Counted from the stretch's first letter, positions 1-8,189 are shown. The stretch: DNA of 36,485 nucleotides from Bacteriovoracaceae bacterium UBA6144 (GCA_002435705.1 DIVA01000087.1:1-36485); one strand, 5' to 3'. The notes: generated by a model not told the origin, from the letters alone. Translations and numbers: made by a program.

Positions 1-726
1 AATAAGGTTGAAGTTTATCAAGCATACGCGCTCGATGATTCCTCAGTTGAACATGAAGCTTCAGCTCATAGAAAACTTGAAGGGATGCCGACTCTCTTTG
101 CTGTCCTTTCACTGATTGCCATTCTGGTTGGATCTGCCATTGAGATCGTGCCATCGATTATGTCAAAAAATTATATTGCGAAGATGGATGTGGTTAAACC
201 TTATACTCCCCTTGAACTGACTGGCCGTGATATCTATATCAAGGAAGGTTGTTACTTGTGTCACTCACAGACTGTCCGTCCGATGGCCCATGAAGTCGTT
301 CGATATGGAAAAGCGAGTGAAGCTGCAGAATTTATTTATGATCATCCGTTCCAGTGGGGTTCAAAGCGTACGGGACCGGATTTGGCTCGTGTGGGTAAAA
401 AATATTCAAACATGTGGCACTATCGTCACTTCCTAGTGCCGCAAGAAGTAACGGCGGGATCGATCATGCCTCGCTACAAGTGGCTCTACTCACAGAAGAC
501 TGATTTCAACAGTATCCCTAAGAAAATGAGTGTGATGCAAAAACTTGGCGTCCCTTACACAAACGAAGAAATTGCCGAGGGGATCACTCATGCCCAAAAC
601 CAAGCTCAGGAGATCGCAGATAATCTCAAAGAAGGCGGAGTTCAAGAAAACATCGTCGACAAAGAAGTGATTGCTCTCATCGCCTATATGCAGCGCTTGG
701 GAGTGGACTACGGGAAAGCGGAGTAA
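1..726 (+). CDS. ccoO: cbb3 cytochrome c oxidase subunit II (CcoO), 5' partial, probably part of a CcoN-CcoO fusion
   Basis: Membrane-anchored monoheme cytochrome c subunit of the cbb3-type terminal oxidase; it passes electrons from cytochrome c / CcoP to the CcoN catalytic subunit. The frame is open from base 1 and no start codon occurs before the ATG at 85. That ATG falls after the family's usual opening (HRKLEG at about codons 22-27 of the window), so the real start lies upstream. The linker-like stretch before HRKLEG suggests a fusion to CcoN, known in Bdellovibrio and Bacteroidetes, but this cannot be proved here. Counting from the ATG at 85, a membrane anchor spans about residues 5-27, the heme c site CYLCH is at 56-60, and the axial Met is probably M128 in GSIMPR. 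ccoQ starts 3 bases downstream. Confidence 0.93.
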   Translation, partial: NKVEVYQAYALDDSSVEHEASAHRKLEGMPTLFAVLSLIAILVGSAIEIVPSIMSKNYIAKMDVVKPYTPLELTGRDIYIKEGCYLCHSQTVRPMAHEVVRYGKASEAAEFIYDHPFQWGSKRTGPDLARVGKKYSNMWHYRHFLVPQEVTAGSIMPRYKWLYSQKTDFNSIPKKMSVMQKLGVPYTNEEIAEGITHAQNQAQEIADNLKEGGVQENIVDKEVIALIAYMQRLGVDYGKAE

Positions 727-729
727 ACT

Positions 730-915
730 ATGAAGCAAGCCGTTTTAAAAAACTTTGATCTTACCTATTTACCTCTGACGGCGATGGCCCTTTTTGTCAT
801 CGCCTTTACCGCCTATGCTATTTGGGCTTATTCGAAATCCAATAAGGCCCTGTTTGAGCATGCCGCCCAGATTCCCCTTAATGATGAAACCGAGACACCT
901 GGAGAGAAGCTATGA
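730..915 (+). CDS. ccoQ: cbb3 oxidase small subunit CcoQ/FixQ-like
   Basis: A 61-residue protein with one membrane helix (about residues 13-34) and a short polar C-terminus. It lies exactly where ccoQ is expected, between ccoO and ccoP. CcoQ is thought to stabilise the oxidase, especially the interaction of CcoP with the core. Sequence conservation in this family is low, so the call rests on size, topology and position. It begins 3 bases after the ccoO stop, and its last four bases overlap the ccoP start (ATGA), which points to translational coupling. Confidence 0.8.
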   Translation: MKQAVLKNFDLTYLPLTAMALFVIAFTAYAIWAYSKSNKALFEHAAQIPLNDETETPGEKL

Positions 916-1505
916 GCGATTCTAATAATAATGTTGAAATCAAACCTGATGAAAAGCACCTTGTGCTCGACCATAACTATGACGGAATCCACGAGCTCAA
1001 CCATCCTTTGCCTTCGTGGTGGAGTTTTGGATTTTACGCAGGCATCGTTTTTGCCATTGTGTATTTCATCTACTACCAATTCATGGGCGGCCCTTCATTG
1101 CGCCAAGAATTTGAGAAGCACTACAGCGAGGTGAAAACCAAGCAAGAAGATTATAAAAAACTTCATGGCGGCTGGGACCCCAACCAATTTACAGCTTGGA
1201 ATAATCCTTCAGGTATCAGTGCTGGCATGCAGGTCTATACCGACAACTGCCTCCAGTGCCACATGGAAGGCGGACGCGGAGACGTGGGACCTAACCTCAC
1301 TGATGATCACTGGCTTATCTCACGTGGCACGCCAGATACTAACTACGCAGTTGTCTACAATGGCAGCGAAGAAAACGGAATGCCTGCGTGGGGTGAAGTC
1401 TTAACGACCGAAGAGATCTATCAAGTTTTGGCGTACATCCAAACGTTTAAGAATACGTTTGTGAAAGATGGAAAAGAGCCCCAAGGGGAAAAAGTCGCAG
1501 AGTAA
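912..1505 (+). CDS. ccoP: cbb3 oxidase subunit III (CcoP), monoheme form
   Basis: Membrane-bound cytochrome c subunit that feeds electrons into CcoO/CcoN. The N-terminus has the FixP_N type signature (DGIHELNHPLPSWW, about residues 24-37), followed by one membrane helix at about 40-57. Only one heme c motif is present, CLQCH at 113-117, with a likely axial Met at M157 (NGMPAW). Proteobacterial CcoP usually carries two c-type heme domains in about 300 residues; this one has 197 residues and a single domain, so it is the short monoheme type. It overlaps ccoQ by 4 bases, and ccoG starts 1 base after its stop. Confidence 0.92.
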   Translation: MSDSNNNVEIKPDEKHLVLDHNYDGIHELNHPLPSWWSFGFYAGIVFAIVYFIYYQFMGGPSLRQEFEKHYSEVKTKQEDYKKLHGGWDPNQFTAWNNPSGISAGMQVYTDNCLQCHMEGGRGDVGPNLTDDHWLISRGTPDTNYAVVYNGSEENGMPAWGEVLTTEEIYQVLAYIQTFKNTFVKDGKEPQGEKVAE

Positions 1506-1506
1506 T

Positions 1507-2919
1507 ATGTCGAAGAATAAATTTGAGTTAGATCCCGAGCGCCTCGCCACGACTGATGAAGAGGGTCATCGGGTCTATCTTTATCCCGAAGACGTTGCTG
1601 GCGTATGGAAGAACCGTCGTCAACTCGTCTACTGGGGATTGATCATCGTCTACCTTGTTCTGCCTTGGTTTTACATCAATGGTAAACCTGCTTTGATGGT
1701 CAACATAGCGAAGAGAGAATTTACTTTCTTTGGCTCGACTCTTTATGGGGTTGAGCCCATTCTTTTTTTTCTCCTACTCATTTCAGGATTATTCTTTATT
1801 GGCTTTCTCACTTCAGTTTTTGGCCGTGTGTGGTGTGGCTGGGCTTGCCCCCAGACAGTTTTTATCCAGTCTATTTTCCTTAAGATTGAAGCGTGGATTG
1901 AAGGCAAAGCCAGACAGCGAGAAAAACTCGACCAAGATCCACTCACCTTTGAGAAGATCTGGAAAAAATTGCTCAAGTGGACCATCTACACAGCTATCTC
2001 ACTCCATATTGCGCACACCTTTATGGGCTATTTCATCGGACCACGGGAGCTGTTTTGGATCACTATGGGATCTCCCTTTGACCACTTTGGCATTTTTACC
2101 GCCGTGATGATTTTCACCACCATTATCCTCTTAGATTTTGGCTGGTTTAGAGAGCAATTCTGTATCATCGCCTGTCCCTATGGACGCATCCAATCAGTGA
2201 TGATGGACGAAAATTCACTGGTCGTGGCCTATGATGCCAAACGCGGTGAACCGCGCCGCGGTCTCGTTGATCGCTCCCAAGAGGGAGACTGTGTGAACTG
2301 CTATAATTGTGTAAAGGTATGTCCCACCGGAATCGACATTCGTCGTGGGACTCAGCTTGAGTGCATTGCCTGCACCCAATGCATCGATGCCTGTGATGAC
2401 ATCATGGAGAGAATTAATAAACCCAAAGGCCTCATACGGTATACATCTGAGAATGCACTCAAGGGAATTAAAACAAAGCTTATTCGACCTCGCTCTGTAC
2501 TCTACGTCGTTCTAGGGCTTATTTTTATTTCAAGCTTCTTCTATTTCTTACAAGCAAGCTCTAATCTTCAGGCAGTCTTTATTCGCTCAAAAGGGGCTCC
2601 CTTCAATGCCATCGAAGAAGCAGGTGTGGTGCAACAGGTGACCAATGTTTTTACGGTCAAACTCAAACACCAAGGCTCTCAAGAGTTTCATATCGACTTT
2701 AAACATAATGATCCAACGCTCGAGGGGAAAGTCGACTTCTTAACAAGTGCAAGGCCTATCAAACTTGAGCGAGCAGAAATGCAAACAGTACTGATTATTA
2801 AATTCTCCCCAGACATACTTGTCGCAGGTGGAAAGACTATCAAAATTGATTTTTATGACCGCATCACTAATAGTGTTGTGGCAACCAAAGAGGTAAGCCT
2901 TGTTGGCCCTATTCACTAA
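1507..2919 (+). CDS. ccoG: CcoG/FixG/RdxA-like ferredoxin-type membrane protein, cbb3 oxidase assembly
   Basis: Polytopic membrane iron-sulfur protein that supports cbb3 assembly; family members have been described as cupric reductases supplying Cu(I) to CcoN. I place the start at the ATG at 1507, one base after the ccoP stop; an in-frame start at 1468 would overlap ccoP by 38 bases. The protein has 470 residues. Visible parts are several membrane helices (about 40-58, 84-105, 160-178, 195-212), the CGWACPQ motif near 110-116, CIIACPYGR near 219-227, and two [4Fe-4S] motifs at C262/C265/C268/C272 and C286/C289/C292/C296. A last helix near 335-355 precedes a periplasmic FixG-type Ig-like C-terminal domain. 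The 3' end overlaps the next gene by 20 bases. Confidence 0.94.
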   Translation: MSKNKFELDPERLATTDEEGHRVYLYPEDVAGVWKNRRQLVYWGLIIVYLVLPWFYINGKPALMVNIAKREFTFFGSTLYGVEPILFFLLLISGLFFIGFLTSVFGRVWCGWACPQTVFIQSIFLKIEAWIEGKARQREKLDQDPLTFEKIWKKLLKWTIYTAISLHIAHTFMGYFIGPRELFWITMGSPFDHFGIFTAVMIFTTIILLDFGWFREQFCIIACPYGRIQSVMMDENSLVVAYDAKRGEPRRGLVDRSQEGDCVNCYNCVKVCPTGIDIRRGTQLECIACTQCIDACDDIMERINKPKGLIRYTSENALKGIKTKLIRPRSVLYVVLGLIFISSFFYFLQASSNLQAVFIRSKGAPFNAIEEAGVVQQVTNVFTVKLKHQGSQEFHIDFKHNDPTLEGKVDFLTSARPIKLERAEMQTVLIIKFSPDILVAGGKTIKIDFYDRITNSVVATKEVSLVGPIH

Positions 2920-3604
2920 CCCAGTAGTCCTGACTGCATCTTTCATGGCTGGATTGGCAGGGAGCCTGCACTGTATTGGTATGTGTGGAGGACTTGTAAC
3001 CGCTTCCACTAAATCGACAACTGATGTGGGACTGTATCAAATAGGTCGACTGCTGGGATATTTGATACTGGGTTTTATCATGGGAAGCGTGGGGAGCCTT
3101 TTTAAAATAAACACCCTTCATCCAAGTCTGAATTATCTCCCCTCAGTCTTCATAGGCATGATGTTTATCGTCTGGGGCATCTCGAGTTTGTGGGGTAAAA
3201 AAATTCACCTTCCTCTTCCACGAATCTTTAAGAAAATATATCAGCGCAGCTGGATGAGTGTGGTGAATCTTCAAGCTTCGGGTCTAAAAAGTTTTTTCAC
3301 AGGCCTTATCACGCTCTTTCTACCCTGCGGACTCCTTTACGGAGTGATTCTTTCAAGTCTGGCTTTGCAAAGCCCACTCCTCTCAACACTCAGTATGCTC
3401 TTTTTTTGGCTCGGAACTCTGCCGAGTATGATGCTCGCACCAAAAGTTGTGCAAAAAATTCTCTCCCCTCTCAGATTTCATCGTCCCAAAATCTATGCCT
3501 TCTCATTGATGCTCTTAGGAGTTCTAACCATCGGATGGAGAACCACCAAGATCGAAAAATTCGTTGAAGCCAAGCCCTTAGAAGAAAAACCCTCTTGCCA
3601 CTAG
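2900..3604 (+). CDS. DsbD/TauE-SafE-like membrane protein of the cbb3 cluster
   Basis: A 234-residue polytopic membrane protein of the DsbD_2 / 'sulfite exporter TauE/SafE' type that commonly sits beside ccoGHIS genes. Its hallmark is the N-terminal GSLHCIGMCGG stretch with Cys25 and Cys29, plus a later FLPCGLLYG motif near residue 146. The paired cysteines suggest thiol-redox or copper handling for oxidase maturation; that role is inferred from family and context. The start is a TTG at 2900 inside the end of ccoG, supported by an AGAGG Shine-Dalgarno at about 2889-2893. The next ATG (2945) would remove the first helix. ccoH, ccoI and ccoS are not in the window. Confidence 0.8.
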   Translation: MLALFTNPVVLTASFMAGLAGSLHCIGMCGGLVTASTKSTTDVGLYQIGRLLGYLILGFIMGSVGSLFKINTLHPSLNYLPSVFIGMMFIVWGISSLWGKKIHLPLPRIFKKIYQRSWMSVVNLQASGLKSFFTGLITLFLPCGLLYGVILSSLALQSPLLSTLSMLFFWLGTLPSMMLAPKVVQKILSPLRFHRPKIYAFSLMLLGVLTIGWRTTKIEKFVEAKPLEEKPSCH

Positions 3605-3691
3605 GGTGCCAGCCTCTTTTTTTATATTGAGGCTAACACTCATAAAAAAACCCCGCACTTAGGCGGGGTTTGAAAAAAAGAGGCTGGCACC
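3605..3691. repeat. 19-bp perfect inverted repeat (GGTGCCAGCCTC family) enclosing a terminator
   Basis: The left arm at 3605-3623 (GGTGCCAGCCTCTTTTTTT) is exactly complementary to the right arm at 3673-3691. The intervening 49 bases hold a second, independent GC-rich hairpin. The element starts directly at the stop codon of the upstream gene and ends 8 bases before the stop codon of the convergent gene. The 12-base core GGTGCCAGCCTC recurs as a palindrome at 6566-6593, so this is a dispersed intergenic repeat and not only a local terminator. Confidence 0.85.
3644..3671 (-). terminator. Rho-independent terminator for the minus-strand DUF4360 gene
   Basis: The stem AAACCCCGC (3648-3656) pairs with GCGGGGTTT (3663-3671) around a 6-base loop. 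Read on the minus strand the hairpin is followed by seven T (3650-3644), giving a canonical intrinsic terminator about 30 bases past the stop of the gene at 3700-4302. On the plus strand only three T follow, so its effect on the ccc-type oxidase operon ending at 3604 is probably weaker. Confidence 0.8.
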
Positions 3692-3699
3692 TTTGAGGA

Positions 3700-4302
3700 T
3701 TAACGGCAGCGTCTATATTGAAGTTGGTAGAGGATCCCTGAGCTAATATCAGCTGAGTCCACAGTTGCGATGGCATCTCTACTTCTATCTGAGTTCGAAA
3801 GCATCATTGAAGCGTTGATACGAAGGTTCGTTTGAGCACCACACGCTGACCAAACCATCGCTGAAACGGCAAGACGGTCATCAATTAGATAATCAGTATT
3901 CTGAGAACCTACGAATGTGCGCTGAAGGAGAGGTCCTCTCATGCCAGCAAAGAAATACTCAGCCGAAAAACGAGCGGTCGCAGAACGACTCGGAAGTCCT
4001 ACGAAACCACGATAATCCACTTGAACAATCGAAACAGAATATCCACCAGGAACAGTGATCGGGATAGAAATATTACAGCTCTTGCGATCAATTGTTTTCC
4101 CCACTCCAGGTCCCGCTTCAGCTAGGAACTGATCAAAGAGGATTGAGAGTTGTTGGTTATCAGGTGAGAGGTTCGCCGAGACTGAACCCTGTGGACAGCC
4201 ATTGCCACCAGTGCTTGGGTAACCAAGCTGAAGTCCCTGGGCATACACTGAAGCTGAAAGTGTGAGGGCCGTTGCGAGCATAAGTTTCTTCATCAAGTTC
4301 AT
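3700..4302 (-). CDS. Secreted DUF4360-like protein
   Basis: A 200-residue exported protein of unknown function. A signal peptide is clear: MNLMKKLMLATALTLSASVYA, with cleavage expected after AYA-like VYA near residue 21. The mature part has the DUF4360 pattern: GGNGCPQGS near residues 32-40, a LSILFDQF strand near 52-59, a conserved cysteine in RKSCNISIP near 76, a DYRGF motif near 96, WSACG near 150, and a C-terminal Cys. The paired cysteines suggest disulfides in a beta-rich fold. The start at 4302 has an AAGGAG site 8 bases upstream; an alternative Met is codon 4. A paralogue is encoded divergently at 4549-5301. Confidence 0.8.
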   Translation of the reverse strand: MNLMKKLMLATALTLSASVYAQGLQLGYPSTGGNGCPQGSVSANLSPDNQQLSILFDQFLAEAGPGVGKTIDRKSCNISIPITVPGGYSVSIVQVDYRGFVGLPSRSATARFSAEYFFAGMRGPLLQRTFVGSQNTDYLIDDRLAVSAMVWSACGAQTNLRINASMMLSNSDRSRDAIATVDSADISSGILYQLQYRRCR

Positions 4303-4548
4303 TTCAAATTCTCCTTGCAGGGTTTGTTGTGCTCAGGACATTAAGTCCGATGCATGTTCTGAGCATCCTCGAGGAAAAATTTTCTGTGAAGCCCTAAAGT
4401 TTGGTGTGTGTGTGTTTGTCGCCCAGGTGGATTTTTTCAAAAAAACCAGGTGGGCGATAATAGTCCTGAAAATTATTTTGTGAGTTTTCAAAGTTAGCTG
4501 CACCAAGATACTAAAAATTTAAGACGGACTCACACACGAGGAGATTCT
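4303..4548. other. Divergent intergenic region with imperfect inverted repeat and GT run
   Basis: About 245 bases separate the two divergent DUF4360 genes and must hold both promoters. I see a GT dinucleotide run at about 4404-4416. An imperfect inverted repeat lies at 4421-4455: GCCCAGGTGG and CCAGGTGGGC, 8 of 10 pairs, around an A/T-rich centre. A CCTCGAGG palindrome lies near 4369. No convincing sigma70 boxes can be called by eye. Confidence 0.35.
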
Positions 4549-5301
4549 ATGCGACCATTTTTATCACTATCCCTTTTACTTCTAAGCTCACAAGCTTTGG
4601 CGCAACTTAACTTTACGAGCTTTGGTCACTCTGGCACAGGTTGCCCACGCAATACAGTTGCTTTCTCGCCAGCACCTGATGGTCAATCTGTCTCAGTTCT
4701 TTTTGATCAATTCAATGTGCAAGTGCCACAACATGATGGAGAAAATGATAATGAAGATGCTGGCCCCCATAGAACTCCTCGCTCACGTCGTGATGCTCGT
4801 GTCCAGCATCGCGTTTGCTCTCTGGCTTTCAACATAGAGCTCACTCCAGGTCAAATGATTGAGGCAATCGAGATCACCGCTGATAATCGTGGCACAACAG
4901 TACTCGATGCAGGCCTCAGAGCAAGCCTACATACATATTATGTTGGTCACCAGGGCTTAGGAGCAGGACCACAAGATGCGAAGATTGGAAAACTCATTGA
5001 ACTAAAACAGTGGGGACAGCCCGGACGATTCCCACAGCCCGTGAGTGATGACTGGGTTTCGCGCTTTGTGACTGCGGTACCTGTGCGTTCAGGTTGTGCA
5101 CAAACAGCCAGTCGTTCACTTCGCGTGCAAATTAAAAATCATCTTGAAATTCAGAATACAAGCCCGGATCTAACGAAATCAGGACTTCTTGTTATGGACT
5201 CGAGTGATCTCAATGCATCCTTAAGATTTCGCGTATTAACCCGGCCGTGCGGGAGCAATTCGGCACCAGGACGAGTCATTAGACGTGTGGTTACCCGTTA
5301 A
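4549..5301 (+). CDS. Secreted DUF4360-like protein with charged insert
   Basis: A 250-residue exported paralogue of the protein encoded at 3700-4302. The signal peptide ends near residue 19 (SSQALA|Q). The family pattern follows: GTGCPRNT near 30, VSVLFDQF near 49-56, a Cys in HRVCSLAF near 88, WVSRF...SGCAQ near 165-185, and a final Cys in TRPCGS. Relative to the paralogue it carries an insert of roughly 20 residues rich in D, E, R and H (about residues 60-85) and a basic C-terminal tail. Function is unknown; secretion to periplasm, surface or medium is inferred. The start is supported by GAGGAG five bases upstream of the ATG. Confidence 0.78.
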   Translation: MRPFLSLSLLLLSSQALAQLNFTSFGHSGTGCPRNTVAFSPAPDGQSVSVLFDQFNVQVPQHDGENDNEDAGPHRTPRSRRDARVQHRVCSLAFNIELTPGQMIEAIEITADNRGTTVLDAGLRASLHTYYVGHQGLGAGPQDAKIGKLIELKQWGQPGRFPQPVSDDWVSRFVTAVPVRSGCAQTASRSLRVQIKNHLEIQNTSPDLTKSGLLVMDSSDLNASLRFRVLTRPCGSNSAPGRVIRRVVTR

Positions 5302-5405
5302 AAGGGACAAAGTGTCACCGCTGTTTCTAACATCGACCTACTTATGTAAGGAGCTGTTTTCAGAGCGAATAAAGTGTTGATACGACTTGAGTATAGGAGA
5401 AAACT

Positions 5406-6200
5406 TTGCAACAAGAAGTTTCCGCTCAGTCAAAATCAAGTGTGTCAGAAATCCTCCGCGCGATGGTGAAAGACTATATGGTGCTTCACCCCCGAGTCAC
5501 CGTTCAGTCCCTCGCCTCGCGCGCGCAGGTTCCTGTCACCACCCTTCGCCGGTTTCTCCAAGAAGAAACCAAAACAGAAGTGGCACCCCACACTGTCTTA
5601 AATCTCTGTGCCTACATGTTGCGCGAGAAGAATGTAGCGAAACTTTTGAACCTCCTTCCAGTGGAGCTTAAGGAGCACTTAGAGAAAGTTTTCGGCTCGT
5701 TTGTGTTCGAAGGAGCTCAGGAGAGAGTGTTCTCGCTGGATCTCAATGAGGTGCTGAAAGACCGCACGAACTATTTTATTTACAAGCTCGCGGCCAACCA
5801 TAAAGGGACTGACTGGAGTGAAGTTCAGGAATTGTTTGGAGCCATGGGAGTGAAGAAAACTCAAACGCTCGTGGAGATGAAAGTGCTCATCGTCGAAAAT
5901 GAAATCATCAAGGCAGCTCACCAAGACTTTAGCCTTGATCTCAAGACAGCCGCCTCGCATCTGCCGGAGCTCGTGAGTCTGTATAAGCCTGAAGCTCTCT
6001 CTCAGGGCCTCAATCTCATGTACTCTTTGAGTGAGTCCCTCTCTGAGGAAGCGATCAAAGAAGTGAAAGACATTCAGCGGGAAGCGGCGAAAGCGACCCA
6101 TGCAATCATGAGTAACCCAAAGAAGCAGGGTCACATCCCCTATTTTACAATTAATTTATGTGAAACATTTTTAACCGGCCCACACGGAGTCATGCAATGA
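5406..6200 (+). CDS. TIGR02147/DUF4423-like regulator (tentative)
   Basis: A 264-residue cytoplasmic protein without membrane segments. The N-terminal 50 residues (TVQSLASRAQVPVTTLRRFL, about 32-51) look like a helix-turn-helix. The C-terminal part (SEEAIKEVKDIQREAAKATH, about 213-232, then a short strand PYFTINLCETF) resembles the end of the TIGR02147/DUF4423 family, which is expanded in Bdellovibrio-like bacteria. A transcription-factor role is inferred. The start is TTG at 5406 with AGGAG at 5395-5399. Its last codons overlap the next gene by 4 bases (ATGA), so the two are probably co-translated. Confidence 0.55.
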   Translation: MQQEVSAQSKSSVSEILRAMVKDYMVLHPRVTVQSLASRAQVPVTTLRRFLQEETKTEVAPHTVLNLCAYMLREKNVAKLLNLLPVELKEHLEKVFGSFVFEGAQERVFSLDLNEVLKDRTNYFIYKLAANHKGTDWSEVQELFGAMGVKKTQTLVEMKVLIVENEIIKAAHQDFSLDLKTAASHLPELVSLYKPEALSQGLNLMYSLSESLSEEAIKEVKDIQREAAKATHAIMSNPKKQGHIPYFTINLCETFLTGPHGVMQ

Positions 6201-6544
6201 AAATTCTTATGATTGTTTTGAGCGCGCTATTTTCCCTTCAGGCGATGGCAAACCTCAACCGCACTCAAGCTGAAAGACTTTTACAGTCTAGAAACATTCA
6301 ACTTTCTTCACGTGAGAATGCCGGAGCTAGACTCCTCCTCGGTGAAGTTACTGGAGCTGGTTTTGTCATTCCTGTCGATAAGGTTGAACTTGTAATTGCT
6401 CAAAATCGCGTTATTTTGAAGCGTGAAATTGAGTCCATGGACTTCGTTCCTCATACTTTAAAACTAACGGATCTTTCTAGTTTCCGTGCCCAGGGAATTT
6501 ATTTCACGAAAGAAGATATCCAAGGTGCATTGATATCTCGATAA
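6197..6544 (+). CDS. Small exported hypothetical protein
   Basis: A 115-residue protein with an N-terminal signal peptide (hydrophobic residues 4-18, cleavage after QAMA near 18). The mature part has no cysteine and no motif I recognise. A periplasmic or extracellular location is inferred. It is translationally coupled to the preceding regulator-like gene through an ATGA overlap, so the regulator and the secreted protein are likely one functional unit. A large palindrome that may end transcription begins 6 bases after its stop. Confidence 0.65.
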   Translation: MKILMIVLSALFSLQAMANLNRTQAERLLQSRNIQLSSRENAGARLLLGEVTGAGFVIPVDKVELVIAQNRVILKREIESMDFVPHTLKLTDLSSFRAQGIYFTKEDIQGALISR

Positions 6545-6550
6545 CTTAAT

Positions 6551-6608
6551 CGAAGGAATTACGAAGGTGCCAGCCTCCAAGGAGGCTGGCACCTTCGTAT
6601 TTCCTTCG
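6551..6608. repeat. 58-bp near-perfect palindrome, second copy of the GGTGCCAGCCTC repeat
   Basis: The inner palindrome 6561-6598 has 18-base arms, each containing GGTGCCAGCCTCC or its complement, with only AA at the centre. It is extended outwards by CGAAGGAA (6551-6558) and TTCCTTCG (6601-6608), with one mismatch between. The 12-base core is identical to the arms of the inverted repeat at 3605-3691. No T tract follows on either strand, so it is a REP-like intergenic element that may block RNA decay or transcription rather than a standard terminator. Confidence 0.8.
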
Positions 6609-6673
6609 CATTTGATATTTAAAAACAATATTAATGTTGCTATGTTCAATAGATACCCAGACAAGGATAGATC

Positions 6674-7780
6674 TTGAACTCGACAACTGACGCATCGCTT
6701 CAAGCTCAATCATATCAGCCTCTATTCAAATCCCCCATCGAGTCAGAAGAAAAATCAGTGACACCTGAGCCCCTTAAGGCGCTTGGGACATATCAACAAG
6801 AATTGAAAGCACATCTGCCCCAAGAAATTTTTAAGCGCACTCCTTCGCGCGCTCTCTACTTGGTAGGATTTCTTGTTTTAAACGCAGCTATCATCTACGC
6901 CATCACGACTCTTGATCTTCACTGGTCACTAAAAATTCTCTTAGGCGTGGTCATGGGGCAATTTAATGCGGGCATGGCATTTATCGCCCATGAAACTCTC
7001 CATGGAGGGATCGTTCAGTCAGCTTGGCTACAAAACATCATCGGAAGTATCGGTTTTGGTCCCTTTCTCGTCAGTCAAACCTACTGGCGTTTTTGGCACA
7101 ACACTCTTCACCACGGAAACACTCAACTGATCTACAAAGACCCTGATGCTTTCCCAACGTTGAGTGTTTACAAGCGTTCGAAATTCATGAAAGTCGTTTT
7201 TGAATTAGCTCCTGGATCAAAAAATCCCGTGAGCTACTTTTATCTTTTTTACTGGTTCTCACTCCAATCAGTCATGAACCAAGTCTACATGCGCTTTGGA
7301 AATAAGATGTGGGAGAAGATGGATCACAAAAGAGTGACCATTGAATTTTCTCTTATTGTTCTTGCTATTGGGGCTTATCTTTATGGAATAGGTCTCGAAA
7401 ATATTCTCTACCTTGCCATCATTCCTTTGTTTGTTCAGAACTACACTGTCCTTAGCTACATTCTCACGAATCATAACCTCTCTCCTTTGACTAAGATCAA
7501 TGATCCACTGGAAAATTCACTAACGGTGACCACTCCGAAGCTCTGGAGTATCTTGCATCTCAATTTCGGCTACCACGTCGAGCACCACCTTTTCCCAAGG
7601 GTCTCCGGCCGTCATGCAAAGAAGATTCATGAAGTTTTGAAGTTAAATTATCCAGGAAAATACAAATATATGCCTAAATGGCAGGCGCTGAAGCTCTTGT
7701 ACAAGACTCCACGTCTTTATAAGAATGCCACTGAACTGATCCATCCAAAAACACTAGAGACCCATCCTACTCTTCAGTGA
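6674..7780 (+). CDS. Membrane fatty acid desaturase / hydroxylase family protein
   Basis: Di-iron membrane enzyme that introduces a double bond or hydroxyl into acyl chains or related lipids. The three histidine boxes are present: HETLH (106-110), HNTLHH (142-147) and HVEHH (301-305, in a FGYHVEHHLFP context typical of the FA_desaturase family). Hydrophobic segments flank them (about 60-80, 86-105, 224-262). The exact substrate and regiochemistry cannot be read from sequence. The start is TTG at 6674 with AAGGA at 6663-6667; the next Met is far downstream. An unrelated delta-9 type desaturase is encoded at 22989-24074. arfB follows after 12 bases. Confidence 0.85.
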   Translation: MNSTTDASLQAQSYQPLFKSPIESEEKSVTPEPLKALGTYQQELKAHLPQEIFKRTPSRALYLVGFLVLNAAIIYAITTLDLHWSLKILLGVVMGQFNAGMAFIAHETLHGGIVQSAWLQNIIGSIGFGPFLVSQTYWRFWHNTLHHGNTQLIYKDPDAFPTLSVYKRSKFMKVVFELAPGSKNPVSYFYLFYWFSLQSVMNQVYMRFGNKMWEKMDHKRVTIEFSLIVLAIGAYLYGIGLENILYLAIIPLFVQNYTVLSYILTNHNLSPLTKINDPLENSLTVTTPKLWSILHLNFGYHVEHHLFPRVSGRHAKKIHEVLKLNYPGKYKYMPKWQALKLLYKTPRLYKNATELIHPKTLETHPTLQ

Positions 7781-7792
7781 TACACTCCAGGG

Positions 7793-8188
7793 ATGAGAAT
7801 CCCTTTCGAAGAACTTAACTTTACCTACTCTCGCTCCTCTGGAGCGGGAGGTCAGAACGTTAACAAGGTTAATTCCAAAGTCACTATGGAATGGTCCATC
7901 GGATCAAATCAAACACTTCATCCAGATGTACTGGCCCGCTTTAGGGAGCGGTATGCTAATCTCATCACACAAGCAGGTGTGGTTCAGATTACTTGCCAAG
8001 AATCCCGCTCTCAAAAAATGAATCAAGACGAATGCATTGCACGTCTGAATCGTATGATAGAAAATGTCTTAGTTCCCCCGAAACCTCGCAAAAAGACAAA
8101 GCCAAAGCGCTCAGCTGTACTTGATCGCTTGAATTCGAAAAAGCTTGAGGGTCTTAAGAAAAAACTGCGTGGAAAAATTGAGTACTAA
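7793..8188 (+). CDS. arfB: Alternative ribosome-rescue factor ArfB (YaeJ-like peptidyl-tRNA hydrolase)
   Basis: Releases nascent chains from ribosomes stalled without a stop codon. The 131-residue protein has the release-factor GGQ motif in SSGAGGQNVNKVNSKV (G19-G20-Q21), and no codon-recognition domain. The C-terminus is strongly basic (about residues 99-131, rich in K and R), matching the ArfB tail that probes the empty mRNA channel. The length matches the family (about 130-140). Start at the ATG at 7793 with only a weak purine stretch upstream. The next gene starts one base after its stop. Confidence 0.92.
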   Translation: MRIPFEELNFTYSRSSGAGGQNVNKVNSKVTMEWSIGSNQTLHPDVLARFRERYANLITQAGVVQITCQESRSQKMNQDECIARLNRMIENVLVPPKPRKKTKPKRSAVLDRLNSKKLEGLKKKLRGKIEY

Positions 8189-8189
8189 C

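Noticed and set aside
1468..1506. Earlier in-frame start for ccoG inside ccoP
   Set aside because: The ATG at 1507 directly follows the ccoP stop and matches the family's N-terminus; the extension is only the shifted ccoP tail.
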